DNA of 18,314 bases from Lentzea aerocolonigenes (GCF_000955955.1 NZ_JYJG01000444.1:1-18314); one strand, 5' to 3'; positions 1 to 7,324 are shown, counted from the stretch's first letter. Program-made: numbers and translations. Notes: generated from the letters alone by a model not told the origin.

Positions 1-68
1 GCGGCACGCACGCACGGCCGCAGATGTGATCACGCACGCCAGGTCAGCGCCACCTGACGAAGTACTAC

Positions 69-74
69 TAGCCT
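69..74 (+). promoter_or_regulatory. Leaderless-type -10 box (TAGCCT) for the methyltransferase
   Basis: TAGCCT lies exactly 7 bases before the GTG at 82, and there is no good Shine-Dalgarno sequence. A TAnnnT box at this spacing would place the transcription start on the start codon, as in leaderless actinobacterial mRNAs. No convincing -35 is visible. This supports the GTG start. Confidence 0.45.
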
Positions 75-81
75 GCGTCGG

Positions 82-987
82 GTGAGCTACGAGGACCCGC
101 GTGCGTACCTACTCGGACTCGAAGGTGTCGCGCTGCTGCGCGCGTTCACCGGAGGGCACGGCCGCGACTTCGTGGAGGCGCGGATCGCGGAGATCCGCGG
201 AGTGCTCGACGACCCGGCGCTCGCCGATGCCGCGGTGGAAGTCGACAGAGTGGACGCCGTCACGGGCTATCGACTGTGGTCGGCGACGTACGACCAGCCG
301 AACTCCGCCTTCGACCTGGACGAACCGGTGCTCGAGGAGATCATCGGCTCATTGCCGGCGGGGGTCGCGCTGGACGCCGCGTGCGGGACCGGTCGTCTCG
401 CCTCGTTGCTGTCTCTTCGAGGCCATCGGGTGATCGGTGTCGACGGCTCGCCCGAGATGCTGGCGCGGGCCCGCACTCGTGTTCCTGAGGGCGAGTTCCT
501 GGTCGGCGACCTGCATCGGCTTCCCGTTGAGGACGCCTCGGTCGACCTGGTCACGTGCGCGCTGGCGTTGACCCACGTCGCGTCGCTCGCGCCGGTGATC
601 GCGGAGTTCGCCAGGGTGCTGCGTCCCGGCGGGCACCTGGTCATCTCCGACATGCACCCGGAACGGGTGGCGCTCGGCTCGGTGCCGTCCGTCCGCGCCG
701 CCGACGGCCGTCCTGGGCGGATGAGCGCCCACCGCCACCTGATCGGCGACTACCTGCGTGCCGCGCTGGCGGTGGGGCTGCAGCCGCGTCGTTGTGAGGA
801 ACCCGGGGTGCCCGAACCGTCTCCTGTCCCGGCAGCCGCGGACCCGGGACCGTGGGAGCTGTGGCCGTGGTCGTTGGCCGCGATGGTGCCCGAAGCGACC
901 CGAGCCGTCAGCGCCGGCGCTCCGGCCCTCGTGATCTGGCAGTTCCAGTCAGCTCACCAGGGCAACGGGCCGTCGGCGTCGAAGTAG
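82..987 (+). CDS. Class I SAM-dependent methyltransferase (UbiE/Methyltransf_11 type)
   Basis: A 301-residue soluble protein with a Rossmann methyltransferase core. Motif I (LDAACGTG) is near residues 97-104. The acidic residue after strand 2 is D121 in GVDGSPEML, and a VGDLHRLP segment lies near 141-148. FARVLRPGGHLVISDMHP near 176-192 is the typical post-motif III region of UbiE-like enzymes. About 90 residues precede the core and probably form a helical cap or substrate-binding region. The enzyme would transfer a methyl group from S-adenosylmethionine to a small molecule; the sequence does not show the substrate. The GTG start is chosen because a -10 box sits 7 bases upstream. The last 34 bases overlap the end of the convergent dehydrogenase gene. 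Confidence 0.9.
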   Translation: MSYEDPRAYLLGLEGVALLRAFTGGHGRDFVEARIAEIRGVLDDPALADAAVEVDRVDAVTGYRLWSATYDQPNSAFDLDEPVLEEIIGSLPAGVALDAACGTGRLASLLSLRGHRVIGVDGSPEMLARARTRVPEGEFLVGDLHRLPVEDASVDLVTCALALTHVASLAPVIAEFARVLRPGGHLVISDMHPERVALGSVPSVRAADGRPGRMSAHRHLIGDYLRAALAVGLQPRRCEEPGVPEPSPVPAAADPGPWELWPWSLAAMVPEATRAVSAGAPALVIWQFQSAHQGNGPSASK

Positions 988-1640
988 CCACCGGTCGGGC
1001 CGTCCGGATCGATCTGCGCCATCCGCACGATGATCTCGGCACCCTGCTCGACGGTCTGCCTGCCGCTGCCCCGGTTCAGGTCGGTCGCGGTGAACCCCGG
1101 CTCGACCGCGTTGATCCGCATCCGGGGGAACGCCTTCGCGTACTGCACGGTCACCATGTTGACCGCGGCCTTCGACACCGGATACGCGACACCGGGATAC
1201 CCGCTGCCCTCGGCGGCCGTGGCCAGCGAGGCGAGGCGGCTGCTCACGTTCACCACGACCGGCGCGGCAGAACGCTCCAGCAGCGGTAGGAAGGCGTGCA
1301 GGACGCGGACGATGCCGAACAGGTTGACCTCGAACGTCTCGCGCATGAGGTCCGCGGTGAGTTCCCCCGCCCCGACGACGCCTTCCTCAGTCCACTCCGG
1401 AGCGATGCCGGCGTTGTTGACCAGCACGTCCAGCTCTCCCACGGTTTTCGCGGCCGCGGTGACGGACTCGTCCGAGGTGACGTCGAGCTGCACGAACCGG
1501 GCGCCGACGGCCGAGGCCGCTTCCTCCCCGCGTGCGGAGTCGCGGCTGCCCAGCCACACGGTGTGGCCCGCCTGGACGAGCTGGCGAGCGGTTTCGAGGC
1601 CGAGGCCCTTGTTGGCGCCGGTGATCAGGACGGAAGACAT
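954..1640 (-). CDS. Short-chain dehydrogenase/reductase (SDR), carbonyl-reductase-like
   Basis: A 228-residue classical SDR. The NAD(P)-binding glycine motif is TGANKGLG (residues 7-14). The structural NNAG is at 75-78, the catalytic-region Asn at N106 (FEVNLFG), Ser in NVSS (131-134), and YPVSK supplies Y153 and K157, so the full Asn-Ser-Tyr-Lys tetrad is present. TGANKG and the R at SRD (33) suggest NADP(H) preference and a resemblance to carbonyl reductases; substrate unknown. It lies 42 bases downstream of the deaminase gene on the same strand but has its own candidate -10 box 6 bases before its ATG. Its 3' end overlaps the convergent methyltransferase gene by 34 bases, so the two transcripts are complementary at their ends. 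Confidence 0.93.
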   Translation of the reverse strand: MSSVLITGANKGLGLETARQLVQAGHTVWLGSRDSARGEEAASAVGARFVQLDVTSDESVTAAAKTVGELDVLVNNAGIAPEWTEEGVVGAGELTADLMRETFEVNLFGIVRVLHAFLPLLERSAAPVVVNVSSRLASLATAAEGSGYPGVAYPVSKAAVNMVTVQYAKAFPRMRINAVEPGFTATDLNRGSGRQTVEQGAEIIVRMAQIDPDGPTGGYFDADGPLPW

Positions 1641-1646
1641 ACCTGA

Positions 1647-1652
1647 AACCTA
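1647..1652 (-). promoter_or_regulatory. Candidate -10 box (TAGGTT) for the SDR gene
   Basis: On the minus strand TAGGTT ends 6 bases before the ATG at 1640. A TTGCCG about 19 bases further upstream could be a -35. An AGGT next to the ATG could also act as a weak ribosome site, so leaderless initiation is likely but not certain. Confidence 0.4.
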
Positions 1653-1682
1653 AGACCTGGAGCGCACTCCGCGGCAAAGGTA

Positions 1683-2129
1683 TTAATCCTGGCCGATGTC
1701 CTCGTACCAGAGCTCGGGGCGCTCGGCGATGAACGACGTCATCAGTTCGATCAACGCGGGATCGTCGGCGATCGTGATGCCGACACCGTTCTCGGCGAGC
1801 CAGTCGTGGCCGCCGTAGAACGTCGTGGCCTCGCCGATCAGCACGTTCGAGATGCCGAACTGGCGCACGAGTCCGCTGCAGTACCAGCACGGCGAGAGAG
1901 TCGTGACCATGGTGGTGCCGCGGTAGCTGCGCTGGCGTCCGGCGTTGCGGAAGGCCGAGGTCTCCGCGTGCATGGAGGCGTCGCCGTCCTGCACGCGACG
2001 GTTGTGACCCCGGCCCAGCAGACGGCCGTCGCCGTCGAAGAGTGCCGCGCCGATGGGGATCCCGCCTTCGGCGAGTCCCATCCGCGCCTCTTCGACGGCG
2101 ACGGCCAGCATGTCCTCAGCAGTGGTCAT
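1683..2129 (-). CDS. Cytosine deaminase-like nucleoside/base deaminase (yeast FCY1 type)
   Basis: A 148-residue zinc deaminase of the CDA fold. The zinc and proton-shuttle motif is MHAE (H54, E56) and the second zinc motif is SPCWYC (C81, C84), so all catalytic residues are present. Its length, the TTLSPC context and above all the C-terminal ERPELWYEDIG match yeast cytosine deaminase, which has a very similar ending, better than guanine deaminases or tRNA adenosine deaminases. By family it would hydrolyse cytosine to uracil and ammonia in pyrimidine salvage; a related heterocycle as substrate is possible. It is cytoplasmic. It lies 10 bases downstream of the M6 protease gene, but a -10 box overlapping that gene's stop codon suggests separate transcription. 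Confidence 0.85.
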   Translation of the reverse strand: MTTAEDMLAVAVEEARMGLAEGGIPIGAALFDGDGRLLGRGHNRRVQDGDASMHAETSAFRNAGRQRSYRGTTMVTTLSPCWYCSGLVRQFGISNVLIGEATTFYGGHDWLAENGVGITIADDPALIELMTSFIAERPELWYEDIGQD

Positions 2130-2136
2130 GCAGCTG

Positions 2137-2142
2137 AAACTA
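2137..2142 (-). promoter_or_regulatory. Leaderless-type -10 box (TAGTTT) for the deaminase
   Basis: TAGTTT lies 7 bases before the deaminase ATG at 2129. Its first three bases are the TAG stop codon of the upstream M6 protease gene. There is no Shine-Dalgarno sequence before the ATG. No clear -35 is visible inside the protease end. Confidence 0.45.
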
Positions 2143-4464
2143 CTTCGTCTTGAACAGCTTCACCGTCATCGACGTGCCGGACTGACGGAGAACCTTCAGG
2201 CCGACACCGACCGCCGGCAGCTTCACGCCCGCGTTCGGCTGCTCGGCGAACCAGAACTGCTTGGTGTCGTCGAACGTCGGCTGAGCAGCGGCGCCGCGGA
2301 TGTAGGACGCCTTGCCGTTGACGTGCAACGTGAAGGAGTCCGACTTCTGCAGCCCGAACGGCGCGTCGTAGCCGCTGACGCTGACGGACCACTTGGCGCC
2401 CTCGAGGTTGTAGAGCGGCGCCGGGTTGGCGTCGATCGGCAGGATCAGGCCCTCACCGGGGTGCTCGCTCACGTTGTTGTCGAGGAACGACGTGTTCCAC
2501 AACGACACCAGCAGACCGTCCTGGTACGCGAAGTGCTCCACGAAGTCGGGCTTGTCCGGGAAGCTGAAGCGGTACGGGCCGGTCTTGTTGTACTGGCCGT
2601 ACGACTCGTAGGTGCGGTTCGACGCGATGTAGAACTGGTCGAACGCCTTCGTCTCCTTGCCCACGGTCGTGCGGAACCCGCGCGTGGTCCACGGCGACGC
2701 GGCCTCCGCGCCGTCCGTCAGCACCGGGACGCCGTCGGCGGTCACGGTGATGTCGTCGGCGAAGAAGCCCTGCAGCGCGAGGGCACCGTCGGTGCGGTAG
2801 GCCAGGCGCAGCTTGGTGTTCTTGCCTGCGTAGGCGTTCAGGTTGACGCTCAGGTCGACCCACTGCCCGCCCGACGACGCGCTCAGAGCAGGCGCGTTCG
2901 CCGAGTCGCGCTGGAACGGCTGCCCGTTCGCGACGCCGTCGAGCTGCGTCCAGCTGCCGTCCTCATTGGACGCTTCGACGTAGAGGTAGTCGTAGTCCGC
3001 CTCGATGTCGTAGCGGGCCTTCATGCTGAGCGACGCCGACGTCTTGCCGCGCAGGTCGAGCGGCACGGTCATGGAGTTGTCGAGGTCGTTGCCCTTGTCG
3101 CTCCACCACATCTTGGTGCCCGCGAAGGGCGTGCCGTAGTCGAAGTTCTTGGAGATGTCCGGCAGCACCACGACGAGGCCTTGGGCCTTGGCGGTGTTGT
3201 ACTCGTGCGGGCCGAGCTCGAACACCTTCTCCTGCCCCGCGACCGCGACCTCGTAGTCGAGCCAGCCGAGCTGCAGCTTGTCCCACGCGGAGAACTCGTT
3301 GGCGCGCTCACCTGGAGCCTCGCCGGGCGCGTTCACCCGGTTCTGCGCCATGATCGACCACCAGTTGACGCCGTTCGAGCCACCGGCCGTGTCGTAGTGG
3401 TCCGGCAGGCCGAGGTCGTGGCCGAACTCGTGCGCGAAGACGCTGACGCCGCCGTTCTCGGGCTGCACGGTGTAGTCGCCGACCCAGATGCCGGTGTCAC
3501 CGATCTGCGCGCCGCCGAGCTTGTTGGTGCCGGGCCCGGTCGAGTAGTTCTTGAACGCGTACCCGCGGTGGCTCCACAGCGCGTCCTCACCCTGCAACGG
3601 GTCGCCGTCGGCCTGGTCACCACCCGCGTGCACGATCTGGAAGTGGTCGAGGTACCCGTCGGGCTCGTTGAAGTCGCCGTCGGAGTCGTAGTCGTAGCGG
3701 TCCCACTGGTCGTACTCGGCCAGCGTCGCCTTGATCTGCGCGGTGGTCTTGCCGGCGGCCTGCTGGTCCGCCACCCACTGCCCGACCGCGTCCTTGATCA
3801 GCTCACGCGAGTTGTTGCAGATGTTGTCCGCACACGGGAACCCGTTGCTGCGGCCGTAGCGCGCCTCGTTGTACTTGACCTTGACCCAGTCCGTGACGAG
3901 GCCGTTGACCGTGTACCTGCCGCTTGACTGCTTGTCGTAGAAGTTCGCGACCGAGTTGGCGTCCTTCTTGCGGCTGAAGTACAGGTCCTGGAAGTACTTC
4001 TGGCTGAAGTCCTGGTGCCAGATCGTCGTGTTGTCCACGGCCCGGTTCGGCTCGGGGATCTGGTTGTGCGTGGGCCCGTCGAACCGCTGCGGCCCCGGCG
4101 TGGCGGGGTTCGTGTCGCGGTCCGGGTAGTCGGGGTGCCGCTCGTTGCCGAACTCCGCCAGGATCACGAAGATCTTGTCGGTCTTCTCCCGCTTGAGCTC
4201 GACGTACTGGTCCTTGTTCTGCTTCTTGCCGACCTTCGCGACGGTGCTGCTGCCGCGCTTCTCGGTCTTGGCCTCACCCGTGAGCACCTCGGCCAGCGCC
4301 TGCTGCTTCAACGCGCGGCGCTTGATCTCCAGCTCGTGGGGCTGCTCGTCGCTCTGCTGCCTGAGTTGCGCTTCGGGCTGCTGCCCCGGCACCGCGACGG
4401 CCGGTGTCACCAGGCCGGTGGTGAGAAGCGTGAGCGCCGCTGCTCCCGCCAGTAGTCTTCGCAC
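2140..4464 (-). CDS. Secreted M6 family metalloprotease (immune inhibitor A-like)
   Basis: A 774-residue preproprotein from the GTG at 4464. That start follows a clear GAGAGGGG ribosome site 7 bases upstream and begins a classic signal peptide (RR, hydrophobic run, TPAVA cleavage region near residue 24). An upstream in-frame extension of 38 residues to 4578 has no signal-peptide logic and would overlap the preceding gene. A charged propeptide-like region follows. The catalytic zinc site is HEFGHDLGLPDH (residues 345-356), with a downstream WWSIMA Met-turn-like segment. DYDSDGDFNEPDG upstream looks like a calcium loop. The C-terminal region has the WWSDKGNDLDN and DIEADYDYLYVEAS features of InhA-type beta domains. 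By family it is an extracellular zinc endopeptidase; natural targets are unknown. It has its own promoter region. Confidence 0.93.
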   Translation of the reverse strand: MRRLLAGAAALTLLTTGLVTPAVAVPGQQPEAQLRQQSDEQPHELEIKRRALKQQALAEVLTGEAKTEKRGSSTVAKVGKKQNKDQYVELKREKTDKIFVILAEFGNERHPDYPDRDTNPATPGPQRFDGPTHNQIPEPNRAVDNTTIWHQDFSQKYFQDLYFSRKKDANSVANFYDKQSSGRYTVNGLVTDWVKVKYNEARYGRSNGFPCADNICNNSRELIKDAVGQWVADQQAAGKTTAQIKATLAEYDQWDRYDYDSDGDFNEPDGYLDHFQIVHAGGDQADGDPLQGEDALWSHRGYAFKNYSTGPGTNKLGGAQIGDTGIWVGDYTVQPENGGVSVFAHEFGHDLGLPDHYDTAGGSNGVNWWSIMAQNRVNAPGEAPGERANEFSAWDKLQLGWLDYEVAVAGQEKVFELGPHEYNTAKAQGLVVVLPDISKNFDYGTPFAGTKMWWSDKGNDLDNSMTVPLDLRGKTSASLSMKARYDIEADYDYLYVEASNEDGSWTQLDGVANGQPFQRDSANAPALSASSGGQWVDLSVNLNAYAGKNTKLRLAYRTDGALALQGFFADDITVTADGVPVLTDGAEAASPWTTRGFRTTVGKETKAFDQFYIASNRTYESYGQYNKTGPYRFSFPDKPDFVEHFAYQDGLLVSLWNTSFLDNNVSEHPGEGLILPIDANPAPLYNLEGAKWSVSVSGYDAPFGLQKSDSFTLHVNGKASYIRGAAAQPTFDDTKQFWFAEQPNAGVKLPAVGVGLKVLRQSGTSMTVKLFKTK

Positions 4465-4471
4465 GTTCTGT

Positions 4472-4479
4472 CCCCTCTC
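4472..4479 (-). promoter_or_regulatory. Ribosome binding site that fixes the M6 protease start
   Basis: GAGAGGGG on the minus strand, 7 bases before the GTG at 4464. It supports this start over the longer open frame to 4578. Confidence 0.75.
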
Positions 4480-4492
4480 GGATCCGGAGGGC

Positions 4493-4498
4493 ACGCTA
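4493..4498 (-). promoter_or_regulatory. Candidate -10 box (TAGCGT) of the M6 protease promoter
   Basis: TAGCGT on the minus strand lies about 28 bases upstream of the GTG at 4464, which would give a short leader carrying the ribosome site. A weak TGTCGA is about 17 bases further upstream. The TACGTA palindrome beside it may be chance. Confidence 0.3.
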
Positions 4499-4550
4499 CG
4501 TACGGGATTTGCCGCTCGACACGTCCGAAAGTCGGGACTAACCGGACACG

Positions 4551-4574
4551 GCACGTCCTGGCCAGGACGCGTGC
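4551..4574 (-). terminator. GC-rich inverted repeat directly after the HEAT-tail gene
   Basis: A perfect 16-base palindrome (CGTCCTGGCCAGGACG, 4554-4569) sits inside a longer imperfect repeat (GCACG...CGTGC, 4551-4574) that begins at the base after the stop codon of the 4575-5117 gene. It could form a strong RNA hairpin and end that transcript, although no U-run follows. Alternatively it is an operator upstream of the M6 protease. Confidence 0.4.
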
Positions 4575-5117
4575 TCAACCGGCAGTCCGGTCCATCTGGC
4601 CGCGCCCGCTGAAGGACTCGATGTCCCCCAGCGCGTCCTCGGCCCTTCCTCCCAGCTCCGGATCGTCGCGAAGCTCCTGGAGACGGGACATGACCTCGGG
4701 CAGCACCTCACCGTCGAGCCTGCCCATGTGCCCCAGGCACGTGACGGCGAGATGGCGGAGGTCCGGGTGGCGGGTGTGCTCGAGCAGGAGCCGTTGCAAC
4801 TGCTCGCGGTCCGGCTCGTGGTGGACGAGACCGAGCATGGCCCGAGACGCCGCGACCGGCTCGCCCGCGCGGAGTTCGGCGTGCCAGCGCACCACGCACT
4901 CGGCGATCACGACGTCGGCTGAGCGTCGGATCCACTCCGCGACATCGCCGGTGACGGTCTGCCAGCCACCTCCCGAGGCACGCACGACCAGTTCGTCGTC
5001 CACAACACCGACGAGCGGATCACCGTCCCACTCGAACACCACACCGCCGAGCGCGGATGTCTCGGTGACGTACCGGTAGCCGTCCAGCGCCTCGCGGACC
5101 CGATCGAGGAGGCTCAC
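4575..5117 (-). CDS. TfoX-N-like segment fused to a HEAT-like helical tail, hypothetical
   Basis: A 180-residue soluble protein. Residues about 15-50 (GGVVFEWDGDPLVGVVDDEL) align well with the core of the TfoX N-terminal domain protein encoded immediately upstream (GGVVFMWNGNMLVGVMGTDL), so the two genes appear to share an ancestral domain. In this copy the domain is shortened. The tail from about residue 85 is rich in amphipathic helices (LLLEHTRHPDLRHLAVTCLGHMG and following), which resembles one or two HEAT repeats, as used in protein binding. Its ATG overlaps the stop of the upstream gene in an ATGA, so the two are almost certainly translationally coupled and may form a complex. The function is unknown, and no DNA-uptake role should be assumed from the TfoX name. 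Confidence 0.75.
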   Translation of the reverse strand: MSLLDRVREALDGYRYVTETSALGGVVFEWDGDPLVGVVDDELVVRASGGGWQTVTGDVAEWIRRSADVVIAECVVRWHAELRAGEPVAASRAMLGLVHHEPDREQLQRLLLEHTRHPDLRHLAVTCLGHMGRLDGEVLPEVMSRLQELRDDPELGGRAEDALGDIESFSGRGQMDRTAG

Positions 5118-5443
5118 TTCGGCGGCAGCGCTTCCACGAAGTCACGGCACCGCGCGATCCAGTCGTCCAGCGCTGAGTCTTCCGACACAGCCGCGCCGTC
5201 CACGACCACCCAGCCCTTCATCGGCCGGCCGGTGAAGTCGAACACCCGCGCACCCGGCTCGGCCAGCGCGTCGGCGTGCGCCTCCGGGCCCACGCGGGCG
5301 ATCAGGTCCGTGCCCATCACGCCTACCAGCATGTTTCCGTTCCACATGAACACCACGCCGCCGAACATCTTCTTGGCCACCACGCCCGGCAGCGGTCCCA
5401 GCACGTCGCCCAGGCGGTGGGCCAGGCCCTCGTCGTAAGCCAT
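5114..5443 (-). CDS. TfoX/Sxy N-terminal domain protein
   Basis: A 109-residue protein made of a single TfoX N-terminal domain (PF04993 type). The hallmark KKMFGGVVFMWNGNMLVGV segment lies near residues 24-42 and is followed by a PMKGWVVV strand and a C-terminal helix (DDWIARCRDFVEAL). In gammaproteobacteria TfoX/Sxy regulates competence, but stand-alone N-domain proteins are widespread in Actinobacteria with no known role. The ATG start has no strong ribosome site and is preceded by a CAGTAT that might be a weak -10 at 7 bases. The stop codon overlaps the next gene's start by four bases (ATGA). Confidence 0.85.
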   Translation of the reverse strand: MAYDEGLAHRLGDVLGPLPGVVAKKMFGGVVFMWNGNMLVGVMGTDLIARVGPEAHADALAEPGARVFDFTGRPMKGWVVVDGAAVSEDSALDDWIARCRDFVEALPPK

Positions 5444-5516
5444 GCGCTGAATACTGTCTCAGCGAGTTGCCAGGCGCCTCTCAGTTTCGTGTGGCTTCAT
5501 GGACATACAGGACATT

Positions 5517-5522
5517 AGGAGG
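5517..5522 (+). promoter_or_regulatory. Ribosome binding site supporting the TTG start of the YggT protein
   Basis: A perfect AGGAGG, 5 bases before the TTG at 5528. It decides for this unusual start codon; no ATG or GTG in the frame fits better. Confidence 0.75.
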
Positions 5523-5527
5523 CCATT

Positions 5528-5800
5528 TTGTTCGGCTTGGTCGGCTTCGTGCTCTTTTGGCTGCTGACGCTGTTCATCCTGGTGATGATCGGCCGGATGA
5601 TCGTCGACTGGGCCGTCACGCTCGACGCCCGCGGCGCTTGGGTGTTCAAGGTGCGCCGGGTGACGTACGCGGTGACCGAACCCGTGTTGTCGCCGGTGCG
5701 GAAGGTGTTGCCGCCGCTGCGGTTCGGCGGGTTCGGGCTGGATCTGGCGTTCACGGTCGTGTTCGTCGCCGCGTTGATCCTCAGGTCGATCGTGTGGTGA
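5528..5800 (+). CDS. YggT family integral membrane protein
   Basis: A 90-residue protein with two hydrophobic segments (about residues 2-26 and 70-88) separated by a short basic loop. The linker VTEPVLSPVRKVLPPLRFGG and the following GLDLAFTVVFVAALIL match the YggT family signature (P-x3-P-x-R, then a D-containing second helix). In Gram-positive bacteria YggT/YlmG genes often sit next to sepF in the division cluster. Here the gene is isolated between a TfoX-like pair and a flavoprotein, so this is probably not the division-cluster copy. The last 20 bases overlap the end of the convergent oxidase gene. Confidence 0.85.
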   Translation: MFGLVGFVLFWLLTLFILVMIGRMIVDWAVTLDARGAWVFKVRRVTYAVTEPVLSPVRKVLPPLRFGGFGLDLAFTVVFVAALILRSIVW

Positions 5801-7316
5801 GGACACCGGGGTTCAGCACGCCCGCGGGGTCCAGTGCGGCCTTGGCCCCGGACAACGCCAGACCGAACGCGTCTGGACGCTGGCGGGTGTACCAGGGCAT
5901 GTGATCGCGGCCCACGGCGTGGTGGTGGGTGATGGTGCCGCCCGCGTTGATCAGAGCCTCCGACACCGCGGCCTTGATCTCGTCCCACTGCGAGGTCAGG
6001 CTCCCCCACCGCCCCGGCGCGTAGATGCCGTAGTAGGGCGCCGGGCCGTCCGGGTAGACGTGGGTGAAGCGGCAGGTCACGACGCCGACGCCGCACACGT
6101 CGCGCAGAGCGGCGGACGCGGCCGAGACGACTGACGCGTGCAGGTCGGCAAAACGATCCCACGTGCACGCCGTCTCGAACGTCTCGGTGATCATCCCGTG
6201 CTGGGCCATGGCATCGCGCTGGTAAGGCATGCGCAGGAACGACTTCCGCCACTGCGAAGCCGTCCCCTCGACGACCTCGCCGTCGCCGCACAGTTCCAAA
6301 GCCCGCGCCAGCCACGCGTCCACCGGGTGATCAGCCGACTCGAAGGCCAGTACCAGCACGGACGACGCCGCACCGGCGTTCAGGAAAGCCTCCGCCGGGT
6401 CCAGCAGACGACAGTTGGCGGGATTCAGCCCGGACTGCGCGATCAGCCGGCAGGCCTCGACCGCACGCTCCCACGACGAGAACCGCACCGAAGCCCCGGC
6501 GCGGTGGACCGGAGGCGACTGCAACCGCATCCACGCCTCGGTGATCACGCCCAAAGTCCCCTCGGAACCCAGGAACAGCCGGTCAGGAGACGGACCCGCA
6601 CCCGAACCCGGCAACCGGCGCGACTCGGAAACACCAGCCGGAGTCACGACTCGGAGCGACTCGGTCAGGTCGTCGATGTGCGTGTAGAGCGTCGCGTAAT
6701 GGCCACCGGCGCGGGTCGCGAGCCAGCCGCCGAGCGTGGAGAACTCGAACGACTGCGGGAAGTGCCGCAACGTCAGCCCGGACGCCTTCAGCTGCGCCTC
6801 CAGCGACGGCCCGAACACACCCGCCTGGATGCGCGCGGCACGGGACACCGGATCGACCTCCAGCACCCGGTCCAGCAACGAGAGATCCAGCGTCACCACC
6901 CGGTCGAGCTCCCGCGGCTCCACCCCGCCGACCACGGAAGTGCCGCCACCGAAGGGAATCACCGCCACTCCGGCCGAAGAACACCAGTCCAGCACGTCGA
7001 CGACGTCCTGTTCGGTGCGCGGTCGTGCAACGGCATCCGGCAACGGCCCGACGTCACCGGCGAGGTTCCGCGTGACATCGCGATAGGCCTGACCACGGGC
7101 GTGCGAAAGCCGGTCGAGCGCGTCGGCCGAGTAGAGATCACCAGGTGGCGCCACGCGCGGTGGCGGCACGTCCAGCGACGACGGATCGGGCGCGGCGTGG
7201 AACGTCAGGTCCGCGTCCGGCAGCACCGCCCGGACCCGAGCGACCAGCGCACGGCGTTCATCAGGGGTGACGGCGTCCTCGACGTTGCCCCAGCCCCACC
7301 ACGACCTCGTTGTCAT
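5781..7316 (-). CDS. FAD-binding oxidase, alkyldihydroxyacetonephosphate synthase-like
   Basis: A 511-residue flavoprotein of the VAO/PCMH fold. The FAD-binding part includes PFGGGTSVVGG (residues 121-131), FSTLGGWLATRAGG (192-205) and LGSEGTLGVIT (249-259). The C-terminal region has CRFTHVYPDG and the HHH triplet (464-466, THHHAVG), which is the active-site signature of alkyl-DHAP synthase (AGPS), and ends in DPAGVLNPGVL, the usual C-terminus of FAD-linked oxidases. In eukaryotes AGPS makes the ether bond of ether lipids; actinobacterial relatives are not well characterised, so the substrate is uncertain. The ATG at 7316 is chosen because a TATGGT box lies 8 bases upstream and homology begins there. 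The open frame continues another 210 codons antisense to the next gene, which I regard as spurious. Confidence 0.88.
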   Translation of the reverse strand: MTTRSWWGWGNVEDAVTPDERRALVARVRAVLPDADLTFHAAPDPSSLDVPPPRVAPPGDLYSADALDRLSHARGQAYRDVTRNLAGDVGPLPDAVARPRTEQDVVDVLDWCSSAGVAVIPFGGGTSVVGGVEPRELDRVVTLDLSLLDRVLEVDPVSRAARIQAGVFGPSLEAQLKASGLTLRHFPQSFEFSTLGGWLATRAGGHYATLYTHIDDLTESLRVVTPAGVSESRRLPGSGAGPSPDRLFLGSEGTLGVITEAWMRLQSPPVHRAGASVRFSSWERAVEACRLIAQSGLNPANCRLLDPAEAFLNAGAASSVLVLAFESADHPVDAWLARALELCGDGEVVEGTASQWRKSFLRMPYQRDAMAQHGMITETFETACTWDRFADLHASVVSAASAALRDVCGVGVVTCRFTHVYPDGPAPYYGIYAPGRWGSLTSQWDEIKAAVSEALINAGGTITHHHAVGRDHMPWYTRQRPDAFGLALSGAKAALDPAGVLNPGVLTTRST

Positions 7317-7324
7317 GGCGAGCA

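Noticed and set aside
26..58. GTGATCAC palindrome and the GTCAG...CTGAC inverted repeat upstream of the first gene
   Set aside because: These are short, common patterns, and the window begins just upstream so context is missing. Not strong enough to call an operator.
2053..3927. A 624-codon open frame on the plus strand opposite the M6 protease
   Set aside because: It is antisense to a gene with clear catalytic motifs and a signal peptide. Its product is dominated by R, V, L and E with no domain, the usual GC-driven shadow.
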